Both the position numbers and the translations under genes were made by a program. From contig CM046303.1 in assembly GCA_025267735.1 (NCBI GenBank), forward strand, positions 43,475,380-43,539,379: a stretch of 64,000 bases of DNA. The letters are read 5' to 3'. Source of the DNA: Mactra quadrangularis (Eukaryota; Mollusca; Bivalvia; Venerida; Mactridae). The notes beneath the pieces are model-generated. The model saw only the letters and a program-made list of their open reading frames with translations. It was not told the origin of the DNA and searched no databases. This document shows positions 46,944 through 57,599 of the stretch, piece by piece; positions within the stretch are counted from its first letter, which is position 1; each line of letters begins with the position of its first letter.

Positions 46944-48166
46944 GCATAAAGTCAACAATCGATGCTTATACAGTTATGCTAAAAGCAGTGGCATAGAGAC
47001 CTTACTTTTCCTCTGTATTGTCATTCCTGCTTATAGAGACTGTTATCAATGATCAGAAATGCATGAACTTCAACAATAGATATCTTTACAATGATGTTTA
47101 TTGTTTCACGTTGTGTTTGTACAGGATACTCATGTCTATTGTCTACTGACACAATATGGTGTTTAAACATGAGTACATTGATGACAAACGGAATTAAGTA
47201 TTGATCTGTTTTAAAATACATGTACTCATGTCTAGTCTGTTGTTGTTCAGTACTCGGAAATGTTCAAGAAATGTATTTTGTTTATAAAATGGCCAGATTA
47301 TTCCATATTTTGTCTAACCAGACATTATAGGACACTATGTCAACAATATACATGTAGTATAGCTAGAGTTGGTCAATATGGAAAAATATGTCGTTCATAT
47401 CAGAAATCGAATTAAAGTCGATGGAATCAATAGGGGAACGATCTTGAGATAGCGACATTTTTCTTTATCGTTTTCAGCAGTGTGGACTCACAATCAATAA
47501 TATTACAACATGGTTTTGCAATCTATCTGTCCATTAATTTTGGATGCTACATTAAATACTGTGATATAAATTAATAAATATCAAAACAAAACGAAAAGAA
47601 TAGTAATTATCAGTTTTGTTTTAGCATTATAAGTGTTCATGTGTCATTTAGAGCATTATATAAAGTTTATTGTCATAAAGACACTGACCACATTAGAATT
47701 CTATTTTAGATAATAAAATTGTTAGCGCGTCGGGATTTTGAATCTCGTGTCCCGAAGGGGGTACGGGTTCGAATCCCATCCGGGGAGGTTATACCCCTCC
47801 ATGAAAATTAGACTATTATGTCAATTTTTCTCCATTAATTAGATAATATGGAGAAGTTTCCGGCCTTGTGGAAGGGTAGATGAGTACTGGTTATAGACAA
47901 GGGTCCAGGAAAGCTAGATTAGGTGCGCTGGACGTCGTAAAATGACGTAAAATGTGTTGAATCGGCGTTAAGTCCAATTAAATAGATAAAATTACATTTA
48001 TGACGTTGCAATTCGAATGGTTGAGCACATTGTGAGCTAAGTCTAACATAGTATAATCATCTATTATTACTAATTATTAATAAAATATTGTATATTAAAA
48101 GAAAATCAAACCTAAATTTTGTAGAGCAACAAAAAATACCAAAATTCCACTAGTTATATACTCCAT
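43204..48166 (-). CDS. Shisa/CYYR1/VOPP1-WBP1-type single-span protein, paralogue 2
   Basis: Exons 48112-48166, 45658-45751, 44308-44474 and 43204-43529 (phases 1, 2, 1, as in the neighbouring paralogue) encode 213 residues. Exon 1 is again exactly 55 bp and gives a signal peptide, MEYITSGILVFFVALQNL. The ectodomain has cysteines C-x8-C-x5-CC-x5-CC (FCNNLLYNRYC, GYECC, GSKCC). Exon 3 holds one membrane span (about residues 55-80, IIGIGIGCMFFIALCFACI) and a basic flank CYKKKYHQH. The long tail is Gly/Pro/Tyr-rich with one PPxY-type motif, APPAYSQY, and a degenerate LAPAYSNP. It follows paralogue 1 head-to-tail about 3.7 kb away, so the pair arose by tandem duplication. The ectodomain keeps the cysteine frame while loops and tails have diverged strongly, which points to an old duplication. 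The adaptor role is an inference from the superfamily. Confidence 0.85.
45080..45420 (+). repeat. MITE family A, partial copy
   Basis: ATCCGTAAACAGATATCCTA and TGACCTTTGTGTCGACCAAT match the first half of the family; the end is degraded. Confidence 0.5.
46899..46941. repeat. (AT)n microsatellite
   Basis: A run of about 20 AT dinucleotides in paralogue 2 intron 1. Confidence 0.95.
47716..47990 (+). repeat. tRNA-derived SINE family 1, 5'-truncated
   Basis: It starts within the A-box (TTAGCGCGTCGGG), keeps the B-box GGTTCGAATCCC and the shared body (AATATGGAGAAGTTTCCGGC, GGTGCGCTGGACG), and ends near an AATAGATAAAATT tail. Flanking TAGATAATAAAATT / TAGATAAAATT may be the target duplication. 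Confidence 0.7.
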
Positions 48167-48169
48167 ACT

Positions 48170-49160
48170 ATAAAATTGTTGATACCAAATATCACCCGAG
48201 TCAATACTGCGTCTCGGAATTGTTTATCATTCCTATTTAAACGGTAACATTTCTCCAAGAATTGTGTCTAGTTGATAAATATAAGTCTTAATTGAAGTAT
48301 TATAAGTCTTATTAAATATAAATTAAATAAACTAACACACAGCATGACAAGTGACATCACACTGGTTCACAGCTAATATAAAAAACGTTTTTAACATTTA
48401 GTATCGATCAAAGAGTTTCCGACGCTTTGTTTAAATAAATGTTATAAAAGAGTCTGGATCATTGATCAGAAATGTGACTTAAAGCTTGTAGGCTTGTACT
48501 GAAAACATATTTCAAGCAGGGAACATAATAATAAAAACTTCAAAGCATTCGAGAAAATAATAGACAAGAACAAATGTCAATATTTTTCCCTCTCTCAATT
48601 AATTGATCAAATTATAATGGATTTTTGTTGACGTCATTTCGAGGAATTAAAATGTGTCCGGTAAGAAATCTAGCACTTATTTATCTTCACAGTTATTTTT
48701 CGGATTGTATATCTATGATGTGCTGATGAATAAAAAACATGTTTGTTTTTTAACATTTACTGTCTGATTTATTTAATTAGTTGACAATCATAGTTAATCG
48801 ATTTGAATGTACTTCATGCATTTGTATTAGATTTCATGTCTCGGCATGATGTCTGCAACTTCGAATTTTGATAGCGGATAATTCCATCTTGTGCCAACAG
48901 CACGCCCTCTATCTTTAACGGTATCATCGCCATAACCATAGCCCCTGGTTTTAAAGTGAAGTGATTTCCTAACCTATCTATATATACTTGCAGACTAGAT
49001 ATGTGTAGTTTTGTATGTATTCTACTCGTTGGTTGCAATTTCCAGGCAAAGAACGTGAAATGCACGTGTTTCATGGACCTGGCAAACCACGTGTTTCACA
49101 ATCAATTTTACACGTTCACAATTCCTCTTAAGTTTATTGTAATTTGAAAGTTTCCTTGTT
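48170..49160. other. Upstream region of paralogue 2, no gene seen
   Basis: Nothing recognisable beyond AT-rich sequence; it should contain the promoter of paralogue 2. Confidence 0.4.
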
Positions 49161-49164
49161 TTAA

Positions 49165-50312
49165 TTTGTTTGTTTGATTCTGTTGGGTTTAACGCCGTTG
49201 CAACACATTGTATATGTCATATAACGGCGGTAAGTCAACCTGCTCACTCCTCCTGGAAAGGCTAAATCTCTGGATTTAGCTGTTAACCAACAACTAAGCG
49301 CATACTTTCGTCATTGACTGACAACTGCCCTTCATAATTGAAAATCATTGGTAGGCGAGAGAATGGCCGTAGAAATAATTTCGTGACCAAGCTCCACGAA
49401 AGTATGCCCCGGCCGTAGGGCTCTACACCGGTATACAATATATATCGAATACCGGTATTGTAGGTTCGATAGATATATCGGATCGAACGTTTCCGTATCG
49501 AACAAAAATATCGATCAATGACGGTCATACAAATACAATTCATTGCCTGCAAATCAGTTGATACTTTGAATCGCCAAATCAACTTTCTACTGCTTCCGAT
49601 TCGGTAGGACTACTCTATAGATGTCTTTCACAGATTACGTCATTATATTCTTTCAATCTATCAGAAGTTACTGTTGCCGTTAAAATGTTGTTGATATGAA
49701 CTTTCGTTTTCAATTGGCACTCGGATTTGTTCGGGCAGGTCCGCGATGTGAAGATAACTTGATTGTAAGAGGCGATATGTCATTTGAATAGCTGAATTTC
49801 TGAACGAGTCTGTTTTTCTTTTTGCCGATCTTTGTTTAATGTCATGCAAATATAAATGACTGGAAATAAATCTAACTGAAGCCAAAAATCAGCAAAATTT
49901 GGTTCTCAGGCCACTTCAGTAGCTTCTGAACGGATATTTTCAAACTCATGAGGTATCCTGTCAGCAGAATGATCATGTCTAGACCCAGACTCACTGCATG
50001 CAACGATATTTCTTTAAACAATGCAAACTCAAAATACTTTACAATTAAAATATTAGTAAGACAGTGTATTTAGTAGTAGGGTGCTACTACAGTTAAAATA
50101 AATAAATAAAACGGCAAGGTTTTGATGTTTTATAAGTGTTCTATTTACTATTAAAGTATCATATGATATATCGAATATCGATCATTTTTTATCGATACGA
50201 ATATCGTATCGATCATTCTGATCGATATAGAGCCCTACCCGGCCGGGAATCGAACCTACGACCCCTCGATCAGTAGATTTGCGTGCTACCAACTGAACTA
50301 GCCGAGCGGTTC
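49165..50312 (-). repeat. tRNA-derived SINE family 2, split by a hAT-like element
   Basis: The two halves are 49165-49415 and 50239-50312. On the minus strand the head has A-box GGCTAGTTCAGTTGGTAGCA and B-box GGTTCGATTCC. The body contains ACGAAAGTATG and AAATCCAGAGATTTAGCC, and it ends AACGGCGTTAAACCCAACAG with a CAAA-rich tail. This is the most complete copy of the family in the window. Confidence 0.8.
49416..50238. mobile_element. 823-bp hAT-like element inside a SINE, target duplication CCCGGCCG
   Basis: The termini TAGGGCTCTA and TAGAGCCCTA are perfect inverted repeats, followed by GGTATACAATATATATCG-type and ATCGATA-rich subterminal DNA. CCCGGCCG is duplicated at 49408-49415 and 50239-50246. 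No intact transposase. Confidence 0.85.
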
Positions 50313-50701
50313 TTTGTTTTAATATATTACGACTAAACGTAAAGAAATGGCAAATATTTAAAAAATATGTGGAGTCAGAAAAGTTATTGAATATTATTTG
50401 AATTACATGTATTTGCCAAACCGTCTGGTTGCTCACGGTGAAATTCGGTCAGGATATATTTTTATGGCCATTCTTCCGTCCATATTGTGGAGAAAATACA
50501 ATGCGGCAATCTCCATTATTTGGACTATCTTGAAAGTGGGATAGTCTTTATATATCGGGATGGTGTTAATAACTATAGGACCTTTTTTCTTCTCAATTCA
50601 GGATAGATCTATATTGGGACTAAAAAGACGTCCAAAAATCCCATGATTGTATTGAAATTGGTGGAAAAATACTTAAAAAATACAAAATATATGGTGGAAA
50701 C

Positions 50702-50778
50702 CATTCTCATACCCCGAGGTTATCATGATTCTCGAGCTAGTATAGAGCATCTTGATAGCCTCTGGGAACGAGAATGGG
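50702..50778. mobile_element. 77-bp CATTCTCATACCCCGAGG palindrome
   Basis: CATTCTCATACCCCGAGG pairs with CCTCTGGGAACGAGAATG, with an internal ATGATTCTCGAG arm. It is the unsplit relative of 29138-29650. Confidence 0.6.
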
Positions 50779-50838
50779 TGGAATACCGTGGAAAGTTTTG
50801 GAAACATGTGCATATTATACTTGGTAAATATTACAGAT

Positions 50839-51201
50839 TTAGGGACTTTAGTTATCTTTCCCTGATAAAATCTGAAGCAATCCAATTGGTAAGAAGGTCC
50901 TTACAGTTAGAATCCTCAGATTTTATCATTGAATTCCCACGTAAGGATAACAAAATATTTCATCTAATATCTTTCTTGGTAATGAAGATATTAACAGAAG
51001 TGGTGAAATTTAGATAGTTCTTTACCTTAAATACTTAGCTTGAATTTCAAACAAATTAAATGATTTACAAAAAAAGTTCTTAAAGATTAATTTTGGCAAA
51101 TTGACATGGAAAAGTAAGGGTAAAATCCGAGTAATCCAACTAATTTGACCTACCTATTTGAAGAGTATACAAGGGGAAATAACTGACTAAAGTCCCTTAT
51201 T
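50839..51201. mobile_element. MITE family C, second copy
   Basis: It shares TTTACAAAAAAAGTT, GGCAAATTGACAT and AAAGTAAGGGTAAAATCCGA with 41402-41761 over its whole length; the left TIR is slightly eroded. Confidence 0.7.
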
Positions 51202-51404
51202 GGTTTATTTAGTCATTTACTTCATCGAAATCGGAGGAAGTTGCCATAATATATTCTGTGCTGATATGTAAGAGAAACATGACGAGGAAATTACTGCGTT
51301 GGTGAAATTTAATGTCTTCCAGGAGTGAAGACCTTTATTCCCCAATCCATGGGAATATTATATAGTAAAACACCAAGTAATATAAACAAGAAATTTTCTG
51401 GTTA

Positions 51405-52194
51405 CATCAAGATTAGACTTATGCAACGCCCCTCTTGCAAATACTTTAAAGTCAAATCTGAATTAACTTTGACAACGTCTTCAAAATAAGAATCATCACC
51501 AGAACCCTTCGTCATGATCATATAACACCAGTGCTCAGGGAACTTCATTGGCCCCCTGTTTGTCAACGGATCAGCTACGAGCTCTTGATATATACATATA
51601 AAGCACTTAACAACCAATGTCCCATATATATCCAAGACCTAATACATGTTTACAAACCCAAACAGAGACCTCTGCTCTAGCAATTCATTACCTGTTACAG
51701 TCCCACGGTCTAGTACCATTACTTTTGGTAATCGTAGTTTCAGTCATGCGGCGCCAAACCTGTGGAATTCCCTTCCGGACTCACTCAAGTGTGCCCAGTC
51801 TCTAAATACTTTAAAGAAAAAGTTAAAGACCTACTTGTTTGTTAATTTTTATGATCACTAAATCAATCACCCTGGGAAAATAAACTACAGCTATGGAATA
51901 GACCGGTAAAAAGAACCCATCTTAGACTGCTTAAAAGTGTTTATTAATAAGTCCAGTTGTGATACTAATACTACAGTGAAAATTCTTTTAATCAATATAA
52001 ACTATCTGGCTCAATGATCGTAAAATATACCCAAATTACGAACATATAACACTATGAAATTGTAAAATTCTTAACAACAAACCATAATTATGCACTAGGT
52101 TTATTCCAAAAGAATGTGTGGCCGCATGATGGATGTTCTAGTGGGATCGTTGTATTTGCAATATTGCAATTATGGATTTTTCAGGGCATCTAAC
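51405..52194 (+). pseudogene. CR1/L2-like LINE: reverse transcriptase C-terminus and start of 3' UTR
   Basis: Frames with stops read LRELHWPPVCQRISYELLIY, TYKALNNQCPIYIQDLI and SHAAPNLWNSLPDSLKCA, then LNTLKKKLKTYLF. This is the classic C-terminal end of CR1/L2/Rex-type non-LTR retrotransposons. The 3' UTR starts after TGATCACTAA and contains the first of about four ~165-205-bp tandem units. The palindromic element is inserted in that first unit. Confidence 0.8.
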
Positions 52195-52265
52195 AGTAGT
52201 ATAGTTTAAGGGAAAATAACACTGCCACATTTTTGAGAAGGCCACCTTTTTGAGACAAGTCGATA
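52195..52265. repeat. 71-bp terminal inverted repeat, left
   Basis: The same sequence in inverse orientation is at 55420-55490 and 58953-59023. It starts AGTAGTATAG and ends GACAAGTCGATA. Confidence 0.85.
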
Positions 52266-52899
52266 TAGAGTGCAGCGAGGCGTTACGTTTATATACACAT
52301 TATATTATTCAACGCCCGAGCAGTACGGGTGACAATAGAATGTAAATATTTGTTAAGTCGGTGGTAAAACGCGCTATCGCAAATCGCGACTGGTGTAATT
52401 GTATACAATAGAGTATCGTTTCAATTAAGAGATATAACAAGAAATAGCGCATTTTTGCACTATCATTATCTGGCGTAAAATAGTTCTGAATATATAAAGT
52501 AAACGCTAAAACGTTTCACTCTCAAACCAGTGCTCTTGTAGAACGAACGTAAAATAACTATATATTCGAGATTTTAACTTTATTAAAATATCTTTGAAAC
52601 GATTTGCAGAAAATATACAGGACGATGTTCAAAATAAACGCCATCTATAAACGCAAATAAGTTACCTGTACATAGTTGCCTATACGATTGGTAATGCAGG
52701 CAAACCCGAACTTAAGTCGTTTCTGCACAGACGTTTACTTATACTGTATTAAAGTTACCTGTACATTACCGTATATACAACAGGTAATATAACTAAAACC
52801 GGATATAAATTATTTTTACAACGACGTTATGTGTACATCGTATATATTTGTATAACACTATCAACTCGTTCTGATTTATTTTGCAACAATATTTTAATG

Positions 52900-53620
52900 T
52901 CTCACTGTGTGCTCATGTTGCTCGTAGTTTGCTCATTCAATCCCAACATGTCCTCTAGCCTATTCATACCTGCTCGTAAATTGCTCATCCTTGCCCAAAA
53001 TATTCTTTAGCCGGCTCATACCTGCTCGTAGATTGCTCATTAGCGGGAAGTGTGTGGTCCTGGACTTCTCGATGATGAACCTGGTCAACGGTTTCTGCCT
53101 TCATACAGATAGTCAATGCAACAATATTTAAATGTCTCACTGTGTGCTCATGTTGCTCGTAGTTTGCTCATTCAATCCCAACATGTCCTCTAGCCCACAC
53201 ATTACAGCTTGTAGATTGCTCATTCGTTCCCGAAATATCCTCTAGCCTGATCGTACCTACTCGATAGAAGTAGTAGTAGTTGTTGTATTAATGATAGTAG
53301 TTTGTTTTGTTGCTATGGGACTTTAATAGACTCAAATATCGTTGTAACTGTCTCATTATGAGCTCAAGTCTGATCCTAGATTGCTCGCTAATCCCAAAAT
53401 GTCCTCTAGCCAGCTCATACCTGCTCGTAGTTTGCTCATTTATTACAAAAGGCTCTATAGCCAGCTTATACTTGCTCGTAGTTTGCTCATTCATTCTCAA
53501 AAGGTCCTCTAGCCGGCTCATAGAGTGCTCATTCATTCCTAAAATGTGCTCTAGCCAGCTCATATCTGCTCGTAAATTGCTCATTCATTCCCAAACTGTC
53601 ATTTAGCCTGCTGCTCGACA
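52900..53620. repeat. Minisatellite with ~52-bp degenerate unit, left arm
   Basis: Units carry TGCTCGTAGTTTGCTCATTC followed by a CCAAAATGTCCTCTAGCC-like block and GGCTCATACC. On the other strand the units read as repeats of MNEQ(T)TSRYELARGHFG; 52 is not a multiple of three, so the frame drifts. It is mirrored at 57600-58330. Confidence 0.75.
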
Positions 53621-53719
53621 ATAGCATACTTACCTCTAGCGTTGAACGTTTGAGTCATTTATCGTTCGCAACTCGAACTACACAGAGGTTTTATCAGTGA
53701 GTGCATTCAACTTAAAATT

Positions 53720-54271
53720 ATGTTTGCCTGCAGCGATTGTGACAAAAACTTTGCAAAGAAATACAATTTGCTTAGACATAAGAAATCCGTTCACGAAGAG
53801 GACACCCGTTCGAAAGAGAATGAGGAATCAGAAATCAGTGACAGCGACGATACAGAGGAATCGGATTTGGAAAGTAAGTCGGACGAAGAACTAGCTGAAA
53901 AAACAATTGACCCTTGGTGGGATATCGTCAAATATGGTTATGACGAACATCAGGAAGAAGTGAACGCGTTAGCTTCCGAGATAATGGAAGATGATAATGA
54001 CATAAGCGAAAAGGATGCTAGCAAAAAAGCTTACCACAAGCTACTTCCGGTGATCAGAAAGGCAGTGATGAAAAAGTATCTGTTCAGGATCATGTGGTTT
54101 GAATCGATAAAAAAGGATCGCTTTCACAGAGCTGTCAAACAAACTATGAGAAGGCTTCAAGACGAAGATGACTTTGAATCAGAAGAAGCATGGAAGGCAG
54201 CCGTTAGTAAAAGGAAATATCTGTTCGATAAACTATTGAAAAAATATCAACCGATGATAAATTACAAATAA
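53720..54271 (+). CDS. Element-encoded C2H2 zinc-finger protein, 183 aa, copy 1
   Basis: This is an uninterrupted single-exon ORF within the left arm of the palindromic element. Residues 3-24 form one C2H2 finger (FACSDCDKNFAKKYN then H-x4-H). Residues 25-62 are strongly acidic and serine-rich. Residues 66-183 form a charged, probably helical domain starting WWDIVKYGYDEHQEEV and ending with KRKYLFDKLLKKYQP. The ORF is followed by AATAAA at 54380-54385. Small proteins with one finger, an acidic linker and a similar C-terminal domain recur in marine invertebrate genomes as far as I remember, and are probably carried by transposable elements. No polymerase, integrase or DDE motif is visible, so function is unknown; DNA or RNA binding is only suggested by the finger. 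The mirrored copy differs at a few residues. Confidence 0.75.
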   Translation: MFACSDCDKNFAKKYNLLRHKKSVHEEDTRSKENEESEISDSDDTEESDLESKSDEELAEKTIDPWWDIVKYGYDEHQEEVNALASEIMEDDNDISEKDASKKAYHKLLPVIRKAVMKKYLFRIMWFESIKKDRFHRAVKQTMRRLQDEDDFESEEAWKAAVSKRKYLFDKLLKKYQPMINYK

Positions 54272-54379
54272 ACATGCGGTTACTAAAGTGAAGTGACGCC
54301 AAAATGTTTTGTTTTTGTATTACAAAAATTACAATTCCAATAGTGTCTTTGGTTCTGCATTTATAAAACATGTTTATGG

Positions 54380-54385
54380 AATAAA
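54380..54385 (+). promoter_or_regulatory. Polyadenylation signal AATAAA of the C2H2 ORF
   Basis: It lies about 110 bp after the stop codon and is mirrored at 56833-56838 in the other arm. This suggests the element's ORF is expressed by RNA polymerase II. Confidence 0.55.
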
Positions 54386-55419
54386 TAAAATGAAAAAAGA
54401 AAATACCGTTATTAGTTTTGTTTTACTTTACCTACGAAAATGATATTGCATCACTTAATATAACAAACGAAGACAACATATTGGAAAATCAACTCTTATT
54501 GTCTTATATAACTTACAGCACAACACTTCTGCATGTCTCACCTACAGAAAATTGTCAAACAGTTTGAATTAATGTATATGGTTTGCTCAGCTTCTTTTTG
54601 TCTTTTGTCAGATCCCTCCTCCATACAAGCGGTAATTACAGTTCTGATAAGCTCCGTTTTTTTGAGGTCGGTGATTTAAATTTGTAATGTTGGAACCTGC
54701 GTGTTGTATGTCGTGCCTTGACTAAGTTTTACGTGTTGGTTGATTTGTTAAACAGTAATCGACAAATGACTTGTCACCTTGCGCTAGGTAAGGAATGAAA
54801 CAAAGCTCATACCTGTCGGCATTTTTTTTTTCAATAGCAACTATGCTTTTTGAAAGTTTGATGGTATGAGTTTACTAAGCGCATACAGGCTACAAAAATG
54901 ACACATTTACTTAATAGATGACACCAGACGCGCGACATATACGACAACGATTGAGCAATTGTATTCCGGTTAATGTACATTAGACACATACTCGACCGAA
55001 ATTTAAATTAGTATTGTCAAAAGCGTCATATTGTACGTCGAATTCTCATAGATCGGAGATGTCTCGACAATTTTCGTTTTTGAATTAGAGTGACCGTTTA
55101 TTTACAAAGTTTAATTAAATCAACGTATTGTTTTTAGGATACACAACTCTCAAAAAGTAAATATAATGACCCAAGCTCAAATAAAATCCGTCACGCCTGA
55201 TGATGGTGATCATATTCAGATAATTTCAATCCGACGAGAAAGACAATAGGAAGGTTTATTTGTGTTTAGGAAAACAGCAATATATTTCAGTCTTTAAAAA
55301 TGAACAGAACGAAACGGTACTAAACTTTAGGCAAGGTACACGCTCTGTAGCTATAAGTCGAGACTTTCTCGGTCAAGTATACGATCATAAAGAGACTATA
55401 CTTACCTGTTGTTCGTCGT

Positions 55420-55490
55420 TATCGACTTGTCTCAAAAAGGTGGCCTTCTCAAAAATGTGGCAGTGTTATTTTCCCTTAAACTATACTACT
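55420..55490. repeat. 71-bp terminal inverted repeat, inner end of copy 1
   Basis: It closes copy 1 and is followed by GTTAGA, the reverse complement of the left target site. Confidence 0.85.
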
Positions 55491-55794
55491 GTTAGATGCC
55501 CTGAAAAATCCATAATTGCAATATTGCAAATACAACGATCCCACTAGAACATCCATCATGCGGCCACACATTCTTTTGGAATAAACCTAGTGCATAATTA
55601 TGGTTTGTTGTTAAGAATTTTACAATTTCATAGTGTTATATGTTCGTAATTTGGGTATATTTTACGATCATTGAGCCAGATAGTTTATATTGATTAAAAG
55701 AATTTTCACTGTAGTATTAGTATCACAACTGGACTTATTAATAAACACTTTTAAGCAGTCTAAGATGGGTTCTTTTTACCGGTCTATTCCATAG
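55491..55794 (-). repeat. 304-bp exact reverse complement of the left LINE flank (51891-52194)
   Basis: It begins GTTAGATGCCCTGAAAAATC and ends GGTCTATTCCATAG, without a visible mismatch to the left flank. It is host LINE 3' UTR sequence trapped between the two element copies. Confidence 0.85.
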
Positions 55795-56946
55795 TTAACG
55801 ACGAACAACAGGTAAGTATAGTCTTTTTATGATCGTATACTTGACCGAGAAAGTCTCGACTTATAGCTACAGAGCGTGTACCTTGCCTAAAGTTTAGTAC
55901 CGTTTCGTTCTGTTCATTTTTAAAGACTGAAATATATTGCTGTTTTCCTAAACACAAATAAACCTTCCTATTGTCTTTCTCGTCGGATTGAAATTATCTG
56001 AATATGATCACCATCATCAGGCGTGACGGATTTTATTTGAGCTTGGGTCATTATATTTACTTTTTGAGAGTTGTGTATCCTAAAAACAATACGTTGATTT
56101 AATTAAACTTTGTAAATAAACGGTCACTCTAATTCAAAAACGAAAATTGTCGAGACATCTCCGATCTATGAGAATTCGACGTACAATATGACGCTTTTGA
56201 CAATACTAATTTAAATTTCGGTCGAGTATGTGTCTAATGTACATTAACCGGAATACATTTGCTCAATCGTTGTCGTATATCTCGCGCGTCTGGTGTCATC
56301 TATTAAGTAAATGTGTCATTTTTGTAGCCTGTATGCGCTTAGTAAACTCATACCATCAAACTTTCAAAAAGCATAGTTGCTATTGAAAAAAAAAAATGCC
56401 GACAGGTATGAGCTTTGTTTCATTCCTTACCTAGCGCAAGGTGACAAGTCATTTGTCGATTACTGTTTAACAAATCAACCAACACGTAAAACTTAGTCAA
56501 GGCACGACATACAACACGCAGGTTCCAACATTACAAATTTAAATCACCGACCTCAAAAAAACGGAGCTTATCAGAACTGTAATTACCGCTTGTATGGAGG
56601 AGGGATCTGACAAAAGACAAAAAGAAGCTGAGCAAACCATATACATTAATTCAAACTGTTTGACAATTTTCTGTAGGTGAGACATGCAGAAGTGTTGTGC
56701 TGTAAGTTATATAAGACAATAAGAGTTGATTTTCCAATATGTTGTCTTCGTTTGTTATATTAAGTGATGCAATATCATTTTCGTAGGTAAAGTAAAACAA
56801 AACTAATAACGGTATTTTCTTTTTTCATTTTATTTATTCCATAAACATGTTTTATAAATGCAGAACCAAAGACACTATTGGAATTGTAATTTTTGTAATA
56901 CAAAAACAAAACATTTTGGCGTCACTTCACTTTAGTAACCGCATGT

Positions 56947-57498
56947 TTATTTGTAATTTATCATCGGTTGATATTTTTTCAATAGTTTATCGAACAGATA
57001 TTTCCTTTTACTAACGGCTGCCTTCCATGCTTCTTCTGATTCAAAGTCATCTTCGTCTTGAAGCCTTCTCATAGTTTGTTTGACAGCTCTGTGAAAGCGA
57101 TCCTTTTTTATCGATTCAAACCACATGATCCTGAACAGATACTTTTTCATCACTGCCTTTCTGATCACCGGAAGTAGCTTGTGGTAAGCTTTTTTGCTAG
57201 CATCCTTTTCGCTTATGTCATTATCATCTTCCATTATCTCGGAAGCTAACGCGTTCACTTCTTCCTGATGTTCGTCATAACCATATTTGACGATATCCCA
57301 CCAAGGGTCAATTGTTTCTTCAGCTAGTTTTTCGTCCGACTTACTTTCCAAATCCGATTCCTCTGTATCGTCGCTGTCACTGATTTCTGATTCCTCATTC
57401 TCTTTCGAACGGGTGTCCTCTTCGTGAACGGATTTCTTATGTCTAAGCAAATTGTATTTCTTTGCAAGGTTTTTGTCACAATCGCTGCAGGCAAACAT
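56947..57498 (-). CDS. Element-encoded C2H2 zinc-finger protein, 183 aa, copy 2 (mirror)
   Basis: This is the inverted duplicate of the 53,720 ORF, with the same length and the same finger, acidic and C-terminal regions. I see three residue differences from copy 1: F to L inside the finger (DKNLAKKYN), E to K in the acidic region (SDEKLAEE) and K to E shortly after. The F to L change falls on the conserved hydrophobic core position between the finger's Cys and His pairs, so this copy may fold less well. The open frame is intact, and the polyadenylation signal is also mirrored (TTTATT at 56833-56838). The near-identity shows a recent duplication or gene conversion between the arms. Confidence 0.75.
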   Translation of the reverse strand: MFACSDCDKNLAKKYNLLRHKKSVHEEDTRSKENEESEISDSDDTEESDLESKSDEKLAEETIDPWWDIVKYGYDEHQEEVNALASEIMEDDNDISEKDASKKAYHKLLPVIRKAVMKKYLFRIMWFESIKKDRFHRAVKQTMRRLQDEDDFESEEAWKAAVSKRKYLFDKLLKKYQPMINYK

Positions 57499-57599
57499 AA
57501 TTTTAAGTTGAATGCACTCACTGATAAAACCTCTGTGTAGTTCGAGTTGCGAACGATAAATGACTCAAACGTTCAACGCTAGAGGTAAGTATGCTATTG

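Noticed and set aside
53307..53606. ORFs of 98-99 codons in the minisatellite
   Set aside because: They arise from the 52-bp repeat, shift frame between units and are mirrored; no independent coding signal.
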